Positions 20,942 to 27,369 of a DNA stretch of 28,215 bases are shown here, in pieces. Position 1 is the stretch's first letter; every line of letters begins with the position of its first letter. The notes beneath the pieces were generated by a model. That model was given only the letters and a program-made list of their open reading frames with translations, searched no databases and was not told the origin of the DNA. Source of the stretch: a virus; the IMG/VR virus record IMGVR_UViG_3300031162_000755, positions 1 through 28,215 of that record; one strand, 5' to 3'. Position numbers and translations under genes: made by a program.

Positions 20942-23107
20942 CTATTGAAGTTGAACAGGACCTTGAGGAAGAGGTTGCAATGTATTTGGATCTCTATCTT
21001 TAGCTAATACAGTTCTAGCAATTTGTGCTTGGTTATCCATCTGCTTTAACTGCATCTCTTGCTGAGATTGTTGTGATAGCATCTGTTTATACTTTTCAGC
21101 ATCTGATGGGCTAACAATACCTGCTTGTTTAGCTAAATCAATTGAAATTGGGTTAAGTGAACCCGATTGCATTAACTCAGTCATAACTGCAAACCTATCA
21201 AGGTTCTTAGTTGGACTATTTGCAGACTCTGATATAGAGATATCATACTTAGTAAAATCAATATTTTCTAAGAACTGACGAATAAATGCTGGGTCAATTT
21301 CACTAAAATTCATTTGTTGCCCATCATCGCCAGTTAATTGGAACGGCTCCATAGCATTTTGATCATGAAGAATTTGCATAATACGATCAACAGTAAATAC
21401 ATCCTGAATGATCTTAACAAGGACTTTCCCTAATCTCTTTTTAGCTAGAGATAAATTATCAAACAAATAATCATTTGTAGTTAGACCCTGTCTTAACCTA
21501 CGAGCAATAGCAACTCCAGACTTAGCATTAGACTCTTGGCCTAGTATCTCATTACTAATACCAGATACCTCTCTCATCTTCTGAGAGCTTAACTGCATCA
21601 TATTAACAAGCTCTGATGGGAACCTATTCCTATCTGCTTTTTGAGGCGTTCTAGATAAATCTGTAACTTTAACTGCCCAACCTGGAGTATTGCAATTATC
21701 TAGAAAATTATTCTCTTCTTCTTGAGACGCAAATGTTTGATCATCAAAGAACCAGCCATCATTGTTAGACCTATTAACAACATCAATAGCTTGGCTATGA
21801 CGCTTATTAATCTCTTTTTGAAGGTCAATTAACGGCTCAACTTTACCTTGAACGTAATCATCCTCTTTAGATGCATACACTGGCACAACATTAAAGTCAT
21901 GTAGTGTTGAAACTCTTTTATCTAATAATGTCTTCCCAGCAATTGTTATAACTTCCATCTGCCATTTAGGTACTGACCTATCTTGCATGCCTGGAATATT
22001 TTTTGCTTTTTTGAAATCCTCTTTAGATAACCTTGAACTGTCATCATAAATAAACTCATTCTCAGAATCCTCAATATTAATTAGAACCTTAACTTCTTCA
22101 TAACGCTTGCGCCACATCTCAAGAATCTTAAAATTCTTCTTCTGAACATCAACAACCATCTGCCCACCAATCTCAGTAGGTACAGCCATTCCTGTAGCAT
22201 ATTGGTCGCCAGGATTATCAATAATTGGATTTTGAACCTTATTCTCAGCTAAATTCATATCAGCAGAAAGCTCTTCAGCCTTTTCTGGATACATAGCCGA
22301 TAGCTTGCCTTGTGAATACCATTTTGTTTTAACAAGATACTCTAAATCTGAACAATCTTCATAATCATGTGGTCCTAAGAAAATGTTATCCCATTTGTAT
22401 CGTACAATCTTAATATCACCTTCGGAAGAATCCTCAAACGTAACATAAACATCAAAAAACCCACGACCAGTAATAATTTGGTCTAAAAACACCTTAGATT
22501 CGTGTTGAGCAAAATTAGCAGTATCTAGCACATACTTCAAAATAATATTTGCCAGCTCTGCGCCTCTTGGATCTGCATCTTCAATAGGAAATGTTTTGAT
22601 ATCTGTTCTGTTTTGTCTTTGATGTCCCGACAAGGCCTGCATTAAAGGTCGAATCTCATTCGATGTAATACATGCCCTTCCATTAGCCTCTAAATATTGC
22701 TTTGTAGCTGTATCCCATTGATCGCCATTATAAAAGCTATATGCATTATCACCACGAGTCCTGAAATTATATTCAAGCTCTGATGATTGCGTAAAAAGAG
22801 CATGGACCTCATTAATAAGGTCTTCATCGTCACCAGAAACTACAGGGTCTTCCTTTTCTTCTAATTGCAACTCAATAACTTCATGAGTATGACCCTCTGA
22901 CTCTAATAACCTAATACGCTGGGGGGAGCCTTCTTGTACAACTTGCCCAGTCTCAAGGTTTATAATCTCAGGAGTAGCAAATTGAACCTCAACTTCATGA
23001 GAATGCTGGTTCTCCTCATCTGGAGATGTATAACCTGTACCATCATCTCTGATGTATACAACGTGATAATGGTCGTTATGATATGTCGTTTTTTTAAGTT
23101 GTGGCAT
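20942..23107 (-). CDS. Portal protein, P22 type
   Basis: 721 residues, nearly the P22 portal length (725). A His-rich N-terminal extension (TTYHNDHYHVVYIRDDGTGY; HSHEVEV; GHTHEV) precedes the core: YSFYNGDQWD, then CITSNEIRPLMQALSGHQRQ, FDVYVTFEDSSEGDIKIVRY, then KWDNIFLGPHDYEDCSDLEY, YVQGKVEPLIDLQKEINKRH, then VNRSNNDGWFFDDQTF and GISNEILGQESNAKSGVAIA. The C-terminus is a Gln-rich helix (KQMLSQQSQQEMQLKQMDNQ), like the P22 barrel region. It forms the dodecameric DNA channel. The start codon lies inside the 3' end of the scrambled gene upstream, and its ribosome site (TTAGAGGA) sits at the junction with a copied fragment of this same gene. Confidence 0.85.
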   Translation of the reverse strand: MPQLKKTTYHNDHYHVVYIRDDGTGYTSPDEENQHSHEVEVQFATPEIINLETGQVVQEGSPQRIRLLESEGHTHEVIELQLEEKEDPVVSGDDEDLINEVHALFTQSSELEYNFRTRGDNAYSFYNGDQWDTATKQYLEANGRACITSNEIRPLMQALSGHQRQNRTDIKTFPIEDADPRGAELANIILKYVLDTANFAQHESKVFLDQIITGRGFFDVYVTFEDSSEGDIKIVRYKWDNIFLGPHDYEDCSDLEYLVKTKWYSQGKLSAMYPEKAEELSADMNLAENKVQNPIIDNPGDQYATGMAVPTEIGGQMVVDVQKKNFKILEMWRKRYEEVKVLINIEDSENEFIYDDSSRLSKEDFKKAKNIPGMQDRSVPKWQMEVITIAGKTLLDKRVSTLHDFNVVPVYASKEDDYVQGKVEPLIDLQKEINKRHSQAIDVVNRSNNDGWFFDDQTFASQEEENNFLDNCNTPGWAVKVTDLSRTPQKADRNRFPSELVNMMQLSSQKMREVSGISNEILGQESNAKSGVAIARRLRQGLTTNDYLFDNLSLAKKRLGKVLVKIIQDVFTVDRIMQILHDQNAMEPFQLTGDDGQQMNFSEIDPAFIRQFLENIDFTKYDISISESANSPTKNLDRFAVMTELMQSGSLNPISIDLAKQAGIVSPSDAEKYKQMLSQQSQQEMQLKQMDNQAQIARTVLAKDRDPNTLQPLPQGPVQLQ
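22340..22420 (-). repeat. Donor copy of an 81-bp portal segment duplicated upstream of the gene
   Basis: This segment of the portal gene, encoding about GDIKIVRYKWDNIFL onward to DCSDLE, matches 23115-23195 in the same orientation with only 4 mismatches by eye. Confidence 0.9.
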
Positions 23108-23114
23108 CGTAATC

Positions 23115-23195
23115 CTCTAAATCTGAACAATCTTCATAATCATGTGGTCCTAAGAAAATGTTATCCCGTTTGTATCGTGCAATCTTAACATCCCC
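23115..23195 (-). repeat. Copied 81-bp portal segment
   Basis: Second copy of the portal segment at 22340-22420, offset by 775 bp. The four differences include two amino-acid changes (W to R and V to A). It joins the repeat module at shared GAT-x-TTAAGATT, which suggests microhomology-driven recombination. Confidence 0.9.
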
Positions 23196-23390
23196 ATCAG
23201 CCTCAAAAATACGGTGAATAACCCCAGCTGCTAAGTTAGTAGATGTAACATCTGCTCCTAATAATGTATCAATCTTAACATCCCCATCAGCCCCATCAGC
23301 CTCAAAAATAGGGCAAATAACCCCAGCTTTTAAGTTAGTAAATGTAACATCTGTTCTTGATAATGTATCAATCTTAATCAATCTTAACAT
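23184..23390 (-). repeat. Nested tandem duplications in the spike-base-like gene
   Basis: Two diverged units of 90 and 99 bp run from 23184 and 23274, both starting cttaacatccccatcag and ending ataatgtatcaat. The second unit has an extra 9-bp copy (ccccatcag). A 10-bp duplication (aatcttaatcaatcttaa) at about 23370-23389 causes the frameshift. Confidence 0.85.
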
Positions 23391-23555
23391 CCCCATCAGC
23401 TCGAAAATAAATGCCTCGAGCAATTGTAGATAAACCTGTTGAATCATTAGGTGTTATAGAAAAAGCATCTGTAGCTGGCTTTGTAACATCAACTGACCGA
23501 TGCAAGTCGGATTCATTAGGTATTGCCATATCAATCTCCTATAGTGTTTTTCAAT

Positions 23556-23585
23556 ATAATAACACTGTGGATAACACATGGACAA
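23556..23585 (-). promoter_or_regulatory. Candidate late promoter upstream of the spike-base-like gene and portal, with perfect DnaA box
   Basis: On the minus strand TTGTCC, 18 bp, TATTAT; the spacer contains GTTATCCACA, a perfect DnaA box (TTATCCACA). The predicted start point near 23549 is 20 bp before the ATG at 23529. It has the same layout as the site at 20890-20919. Confidence 0.55.
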
Positions 23586-23597
23586 GCTGTTAATAAC

Positions 23598-25211
23598 TTA
23601 TGCTCTCATCCAGCTATCTTTTGATATTCTACTCTGTCTACGCTGCCTCAATCGCTCCTTCTCATATTCATCTACTGCAACACGACTCCGATACGTAGAA
23701 TCATTGAAATAAAACGTCAAAACAAGGGCATCTGCCTTATTAGGGGATGCAACACCCCTTCTCCTCATATCTCTTTTCGACTCAATCTTAATTTTACCGT
23801 TACTTTCGATCTTATATTTTACATTTGACAACTCAAATATCAATTCTTCATCATCTGGTATTGAAATAAAACCCTCTTCAAAGGTTTTTCGCATCTTCCA
23901 CCATAATTCATCCCTTAACCGTTCAAACTTATCTTTCCTGCTCGTACTCTCAGAGACATTAATACCAGTAACTCTATGTCCCATCTCTCGTACCCTGTCA
24001 AAAACTCCATACCCCATACCAATCAAGTCAATTCCAACACAATGAGGCTCTTCTTCACCCATATGCAGGCCAATCCACCCCGCCATCTCCATAGTATTCT
24101 GGCCATTAAAGGATTTTATATTCTTATCGACTTTCATGCCCTGTCGAGTCAAAATGACTGACTTATCGTCCCCTTGACGAGCTAAATCCACCGCACTAAT
24201 AATCGGGTCATCTGACTCAATATGAATATCTCGGTTAACAGCTGACATAACCCATTCAAGTGGGATAACAGAATCACTATCACCAACTGGCTCTAACCCA
24301 AGAACGCTAATACGGTAGGCGTTGGAATCCTTTCCGTATTTTCTAGCAACTCTCTCAATCGATTCTTTAGATACGTTTTCAGACTCTTCACAATTCCATC
24401 GATATGTAAGCCACTCATCTTTATGTTTATGTTGTGATCGATACGCAAATCCACTTGTCCTTGTCGGGTTATAAGTCATGACAAGGAAGTTAACAGGGTC
24501 TGTTAACGTCTGATCTAACGGTGCAAATACATTATCTGCAACCCCAGTCGCCTCATCAACAATAATCATCATATGCTTTGAATGGAATCCTTGCAATGTC
24601 TCAGCAGGAGTATCAGCAGAACCAGAAGTAGCCGCAGACCGAGCAATCGCATACCAGTCTCTACCCTCATTGCCAGAATGCCCCTTCATGAACACCTTCT
24701 CGCCATGCACTTCTAATGAATCTTTAACCAATGTCCCAAACTTACCCTTATCGACACTATTCTTAATCCACTTCGAAATCTCTCGCCATAAAACGTCCTT
24801 AACATGATCAAGCTTAGGTGCCGTACATGGAACTAACGCTTCATCAAAACACATCAAAAACCAAATAACTAACCATGCTTCAGTAGTCGTTTTACCAGGT
24901 CCTTTACCAGACTTAATTGAAACGCCCGTCTTCTTTTGAAAAATACAAGCCTCTTCATACGTAATATTTAAATCAACAGACTTCGCTAACTTCGGGACAT
25001 CTATCTCATTTAACTTATTTAACTCCAAACACTTCTTAGAAAAAACTAATTTACCAATATCCCTCAACACTGTGAGCTGCTGCGTTGTCATCGTCTTAGC
25101 ATAAGGGTCTTCATTCTTATAACTAAGTGTCTTAACTCCTAACACCTCCACAACAAATACGTCGGGATGGTATCTCCAGTACTTAATTCTATCTAATACC
25201 TTTGCTGACAT
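23598..25211 (-). CDS. Terminase large subunit
   Basis: 537 residues. ATPase domain: Walker A-type SGKGPGKTT (101-109), Walker B MMIIVDE (D219, E220) and coupling segment FLVMTYNPTRTSG (242-254). RNase H-like nuclease domain: ISAVDLARQGDDKS (D342), CVGIDLIGMG (D395) and SPNKADALVL (D494), giving the three expected acidic residues. The protein translocates DNA into the prohead and cuts it. The start forms TAATG with the stop of the membrane protein gene, and TerS lies two genes upstream. Order and size are standard for the podoviral packaging motor. Confidence 0.9.
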   Translation of the reverse strand: MSAKVLDRIKYWRYHPDVFVVEVLGVKTLSYKNEDPYAKTMTTQQLTVLRDIGKLVFSKKCLELNKLNEIDVPKLAKSVDLNITYEEACIFQKKTGVSIKSGKGPGKTTTEAWLVIWFLMCFDEALVPCTAPKLDHVKDVLWREISKWIKNSVDKGKFGTLVKDSLEVHGEKVFMKGHSGNEGRDWYAIARSAATSGSADTPAETLQGFHSKHMMIIVDEATGVADNVFAPLDQTLTDPVNFLVMTYNPTRTSGFAYRSQHKHKDEWLTYRWNCEESENVSKESIERVARKYGKDSNAYRISVLGLEPVGDSDSVIPLEWVMSAVNRDIHIESDDPIISAVDLARQGDDKSVILTRQGMKVDKNIKSFNGQNTMEMAGWIGLHMGEEEPHCVGIDLIGMGYGVFDRVREMGHRVTGINVSESTSRKDKFERLRDELWWKMRKTFEEGFISIPDDEELIFELSNVKYKIESNGKIKIESKRDMRRRGVASPNKADALVLTFYFNDSTYRSRVAVDEYEKERLRQRRQSRISKDSWMRA

Positions 25212-25504
25212 TACTTATATAAAGATGCTATAACGGCAATAAGAATTGATATAACTGTTGCCATACCAATAAGGTAAAAACGATATTTCTCTAATATCAC
25301 AACCCTAGATTGTAAATCTTCTATTGCCCGTTGGTCATTACTACGAATAGATTCATGATGCTTACGCCACTCCTCTAAAGCAACCGTCTTATTATCTATA
25401 TTATTAATCTTCGTTAACACGGCATCCAACTTTGTTGATAGCGATGACATTGAGTCTCTTAACAACTCGTATTCTGAACGACTTAAACTGATATTATTGC
25501 TCAT
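25211..25504 (-). CDS. Coiled-coil protein with C-terminal membrane helix (XhlA/holin-like?) between terminase genes
   Basis: 97 residues. The N-terminal 70 residues are a polar coiled coil (LRDSMSSLSTKLDAVLTKIN; RSNDQRAIEDLQSRVVILEK). A single transmembrane helix follows (FYLIGMATVISILIAVIASL) and ends with YK. The layout resembles XhlA/hemolysin-type and other phage lysis-accessory proteins. The ATG overlaps the TerS stop (ATGA) with GGGGAAGG upstream. A membrane protein inside the terminase pair is unexpected unless lysis and packaging genes are expressed together; a holin or antiholin role is inference. Confidence 0.6.
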   Translation of the reverse strand: MSNNISLSRSEYELLRDSMSSLSTKLDAVLTKINNIDNKTVALEEWRKHHESIRSNDQRAIEDLQSRVVILEKYRFYLIGMATVISILIAVIASLYK

Positions 25505-25983
25505 AATCCTTCCCCTTTCGATAAATCTTCAACCATTTGAGCAAAGCTATGAGCCACATTCTGGGTAGACTCGTTATTCTCTAGCCTTAACTGCTCATGC
25601 AACAACTTCGCCGTCATCGCATTATCTTTAGCACTTTCATCACTTAATTTACTAGGTGTAATCGCCTGCAATGAATGGATATGCTTCTCCTGAATGAGCT
25701 GGACCTTCATATCCTTTTGCAATTCAGCTGAATAACCTGGGTCCAATATCTTTTGATCAACATCACCAACAGAGTTCAAATGCTTCTTAACACATTTATG
25801 GATCGCTTGAGCGGTGATTGGCTTCTCGCCGTCAGGAGTCAATGCCTTACCAATTTGAGCATACGTTAACCCAGCCTTCTTTAAGGCGATCGCTTGCACT
25901 GGATTAACACGAGCATCAGCACGAACACCTAACTTTGCTCGCTGCTTTGCTGACATCTCTTTCGGACTTCCTGCTCGTGGCAT
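25501..25983 (-). CDS. Putative terminase small subunit
   Basis: 160 residues. After a basic N-terminus (SPKEMSAKQRAKLGVRADAR) comes a helix-turn-helix-like segment: NPVQAIALKKAGLTYAQIGK, then ALTPDGEKPITAQAIHKCVK. The middle is helical (SAELQKDMKVQLIQEKHIHS; ITPSKLSDESAKDNAMTAKL), and the end is acidic (MVEDLSKGEGL). A DNA-binding HTH plus an oligomerisation helix, encoded just before the large subunit, is the typical TerS design, which recognises the packaging site. It starts by TAATG overlap with AAGGGATG upstream. Confidence 0.65.
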   Translation of the reverse strand: MPRAGSPKEMSAKQRAKLGVRADARVNPVQAIALKKAGLTYAQIGKALTPDGEKPITAQAIHKCVKKHLNSVGDVDQKILDPGYSAELQKDMKVQLIQEKHIHSLQAITPSKLSDESAKDNAMTAKLLHEQLRLENNESTQNVAHSFAQMVEDLSKGEGL

Positions 25984-26201
25984 TAATTCTTCATCCCTTT
26001 ACTCACAATCTCTAATTTCCTAGCAACATCTTCCAATATTGGTCGGATTTCTTCAAGTAAATGCTCATCCTGCTCTGTCTTCTCAACAAACATATTAATA
26101 AACAAATAAATGCCTTTAACATCACTCTTAACTCGCTTTATATCATATTCGAGCTTCCATACCAACTCTTGTAACTCTTCTATCTTGCCTTGCTTGAACA
26201 T
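25983..26201 (-). CDS. Small coiled-coil protein, first gene of the terminase operon
   Basis: 72 residues from ATG at 26201, with GGGGA 5 nt before it. A longer in-frame reading from a TTG at 26288 would run through the predicted RNA pseudoknot and add an unlikely Pro/Ser-rich leader, so I reject it. The sequence MFKQGKIEELQELVWKLEYD, then IKRVKSDVKGIYLFINMFVE and HLLEEIRPILEDVARKLEIV, is almost continuous amphipathic helix. No family is recognised. It leads the TerS-TerL operon, with TAATG coupling to TerS, so a role in packaging is possible. Confidence 0.6.
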   Translation of the reverse strand: MFKQGKIEELQELVWKLEYDIKRVKSDVKGIYLFINMFVEKTEQDEHLLEEIRPILEDVARKLEIVSKGMKN

Positions 26202-26220
26202 GTTGTCCCCACTTATTAAT

Positions 26221-26273
26221 TTCCCCCTTAGCGTTTGGACAAGGCTCCAAGGCAAGGGGGAAGACCTTGGAGC
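26221..26273 (-). ncRNA. Predicted H-type pseudoknot in the terminase operon 5' leader
   Basis: On the transcribed strand stem 1 is GCTCCAAGG with CCTTGGAGC (9 bp, perfect). Its 12-nt loop contains TTCCCCCTT, which pairs perfectly with AAGGGGGAA 14 nt downstream (stem 2, 9 bp). The order and the connecting loops of 2, 1 and 14 nt are those of a classical H-type pseudoknot. The first base of stem 1 is 7 nt after a TATACT box, so it may be the 5' end of the mRNA. The Shine-Dalgarno GGGGA and ATG follow 9 and 19 nt after stem 2. Confidence 0.6.
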
Positions 26274-26279
26274 AACCAT

Positions 26280-26308
26280 AGTATACAAAAAAAGAACGCT
26301 CCAGTCTA
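26280..26308 (-). promoter_or_regulatory. Candidate promoter at the pseudoknot leader
   Basis: Minus-strand TAGACT, 17 bp, TATACT. The -10 differs from TATAAT at one base. The predicted start, 7 nt later, coincides with the first base of the pseudoknot stem. Confidence 0.5.
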
Positions 26309-26356
26309 TTACGCTAACACTAACGAATCGATGAAACGAAACATGCTAGACAAACT

Positions 26357-26390
26357 AAGGTCGGTTTACCTTCGAACGTGACTCACGTTC
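26357..26390 (-). other. Tandem dyads upstream of the terminase operon
   Basis: GAACGTG-act-CACGTTC is a perfect 7-bp inverted repeat (26374-26390), next to AAGGT-6 nt-ACCTT (26357-26372). They lie downstream of the candidate distal promoter at 26400-26429. They could be RNA hairpins in a long leader or protein operators. Confidence 0.5.
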
Positions 26391-26399
26391 CTTAACACC

Positions 26400-26429
26400 A
26401 CTATAACCCAAAAAATATCTTCCAAACAA
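26400..26429 (-). promoter_or_regulatory. Candidate distal promoter of the terminase operon
   Basis: Minus-strand TTGTTT, 18 bp, TATAGT, with a T-rich spacer. The -35 side overlaps the motif AAGGTTGTTATTGT, which recurs on the plus strand upstream of the early promoter at 28088. Transcription from here would give a leader of about 190 nt. Confidence 0.45.
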
Positions 26430-26492
26430 TAACAACCTTCACCTTAATCGCTATTAAAACAGCAATCGTTCTCTTATTTATATCATACTCCC

Positions 26493-26524
26493 AAAATAAA
26501 AACCCCCGGCATTACACCAGGGGC
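26493..26524 (-). terminator. Rho-independent terminator of the small right-hand minus operon
   Basis: On the minus strand CCCCTGG-7 nt loop-CCGGGGG forms a GC-rich stem (one G-U) followed by TTTTTATTTT. It lies about 30 bp after the stop of the 13-residue peptide gene. Confidence 0.8.
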
Positions 26525-26552
26525 AAGAAGTTATCATATACTAATATACCAC

Positions 26553-26594
26553 CTACTTTTTCTTTTTACCAGTCTTTTTCTTCCCGTACGCCAT
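26553..26594 (-). CDS. 13-residue Lys-rich micropeptide
   Basis: A perfect AGGAGG stands 8 nt before an ATG that encodes MAYGKKKTGKKKK and stops. Very short Lys-rich peptides of this type (MAYGxKKxxKKK) are annotated in various phage genomes. The strong ribosome site, which overlaps the stop of the gene before it, and the terminator soon after it support translation. A role in binding DNA or RNA is conceivable from the charge alone. Confidence 0.6.
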   Translation of the reverse strand: MAYGKKKTGKKKK

Positions 26595-26606
26595 AACCAA
26601 CACCTC

Positions 26607-26897
26607 CTAACTGGTCGCCATATGATCCATAACCGCAAATACTACCGATAATGCCAATATCATCATAAACATCCAATACGTGAATGAACTCTGAATCATG
26701 CTACCCTTTTCTTCTCCCGGCATAGGGTTATTTGTTGAACTCGTCTTGTAATATCCCTTACTCTTCAATTCCTCCATATGGGCATGCTCTTCATTAATCC
26801 TGTCTATACGCTTCTGCAAATATTCCTCTGTCACATTCGGATTAAACATCTTCCAATTAGATTTGAATATCGCAATCATCTTATCTGTTAATGCCAT
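26607..26897 (-). CDS. Single-pass membrane protein, unknown function
   Basis: 96 residues from the ATG at 26897, which forms TAATG with the previous stop and has AGGTG upstream; a GTG at 26903 is in frame but too close to that site. The N-terminal two thirds are polar (TDKMIAIFKSNWKMFNPNVT; EEYLQKRIDRINEEHAHMEE). A C-terminal transmembrane helix (SFTYWMFMMILALSVVFAVM) and a short DHMATS tail follow. No family recognised. Holin or membrane-anchored accessory protein are options; the sequence does not decide. Confidence 0.6.
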   Translation of the reverse strand: MALTDKMIAIFKSNWKMFNPNVTEEYLQKRIDRINEEHAHMEELKSKGYYKTSSTNNPMPGEEKGSMIQSSFTYWMFMMILALSVVFAVMDHMATS

Positions 26898-27169
26898 TAC
26901 CACTTCACCTTATCCGCCCAATACGCCGCACTCATCTTACCCTTCGCTATATTCTTAGCATGCCGAGCCTTAAACGACTTTTGCCTCGACTTCTCACTAG
27001 ATGTCTTAGGATTACTCCCAGCACCACTTACTCCTTGTTGCCCAAATCGAATCAGCTTAACCTGATCACCTTCTTTAGCTAATACCGCATGACTCTTAGT
27101 CGGATGGCTCTTTGTTCTCTTAGGCTTATTATAACCACTAAACCTCTCTCCAGCTCTCTCTACTGACAT
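26897..27169 (-). CDS. DUF6321-like phage protein
   Basis: 90 residues, basic. Conserved-looking blocks are ERFSGYNKPKRT, HPTKSHAVLAKEG, VKLIRFGQQGVSGAG, then KSFKARHAKNIAKGKMSAAY and WADKVKW. I recognise this series from the DUF6321 family in diverse tailed phages; its function is unknown. The many Lys/Arg/Gly residues and the Cys-free sequence suggest nucleic-acid contact. GGAGGAG lies 8 nt before the ATG. A short leader frame overlaps its start. Confidence 0.7.
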   Translation of the reverse strand: MSVERAGERFSGYNKPKRTKSHPTKSHAVLAKEGDQVKLIRFGQQGVSGAGSNPKTSSEKSRQKSFKARHAKNIAKGKMSAAYWADKVKW

Positions 27170-27204
27170 TTATAATCACTCCTCCAATTTTCTCCAATTT
27201 TCAT
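27160..27204 (-). CDS. Possible 14-residue leader peptide overlapping the DUF6321-like start
   Basis: AGGAGG lies 5 nt before an ATG encoding MKIGENWRSDYKCQ and a stop 10 bp inside the next gene. It contains a tandem 10-bp repeat (GAAAATTGGA). Translation of this frame would overlap initiation of the DUF6321-like gene, suggesting coupling. It may also simply be a chance frame with an extra ribosome site. Confidence 0.35.
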   Translation of the reverse strand: MKIGENWRSDYKCQ

Positions 27205-27218
27205 AACATCCTCCTAAT

Positions 27219-27246
27219 ATACGCAGACTAACCATATCTTGCGTAT
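27219..27246 (-). promoter_or_regulatory. Perfect 7-bp inverted repeat upstream of the right-hand minus operon
   Basis: ATACGCA and TGCGTAT are separated by 14 bp. The dyad ends just before the AGGAGG of the leader frame. It looks like a repressor operator, or in RNA a hairpin adjoining the ribosome site. Confidence 0.5.
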
Positions 27247-27369
27247 GTATTTTGTATTTTAACAGCGGTTCATGGATGGGGCTACTTGTTTTTTGTGGGG
27301 GTTGGAGGTGGGTATATGACTATATTGTATTCCTTATATCCCCCCCTACCCCCTATACCCCCCCCTAAC

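Larger units (their letters stand above)
23094..23529 (-). pseudogene. Spike-base-like gene rearranged by nested duplications and fused to a portal fragment; frameshifted
   Basis: AGGAGA precedes an ATG at 23529 that opens a 51-residue frame ending at 23374: MAIPNESDLHRSVDVTKPAT, then FSITPNDSTGLSTIARGIYF and RADGDVKID. That start resembles the small phage spike-base (RCAP_Rcc01079-like) family (ITPxDSTxLxTxxRGIYxGxxGDxKV). The family continuation, DVTFTNLKAGVI, is present but in another frame, because TTAAGATTGA is duplicated at the break. The second frame then holds a second copy of the module (DGDVKIDTLLGADVTSTNLA, then AGVIHRIFEADGDVKI) and ends in RYKRDNIFLGPHDYEDCSDL, copied from the portal. 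Removing one 10-bp copy would give a 141-residue fusion. It is either decaying, switchable or both; the 51-residue product may still be made. Confidence 0.65.

Noticed and set aside
26201-26288. N-terminal extension of the 72-residue gene from a TTG start
   Set aside because: The extension runs through the two-stem structure, has no ribosome site, and the internal ATG has a proper one.
26357-26410. Possible tRNA-like fold around the tandem dyads
   Set aside because: No acceptor pairing, anticodon arm or T-loop consensus can be laid out.
27340-27365. C-runs as sequencing error
   Set aside because: Run length may be inexact, but three separate runs in 26 bp and the nearby G-rich tract argue for a real feature.
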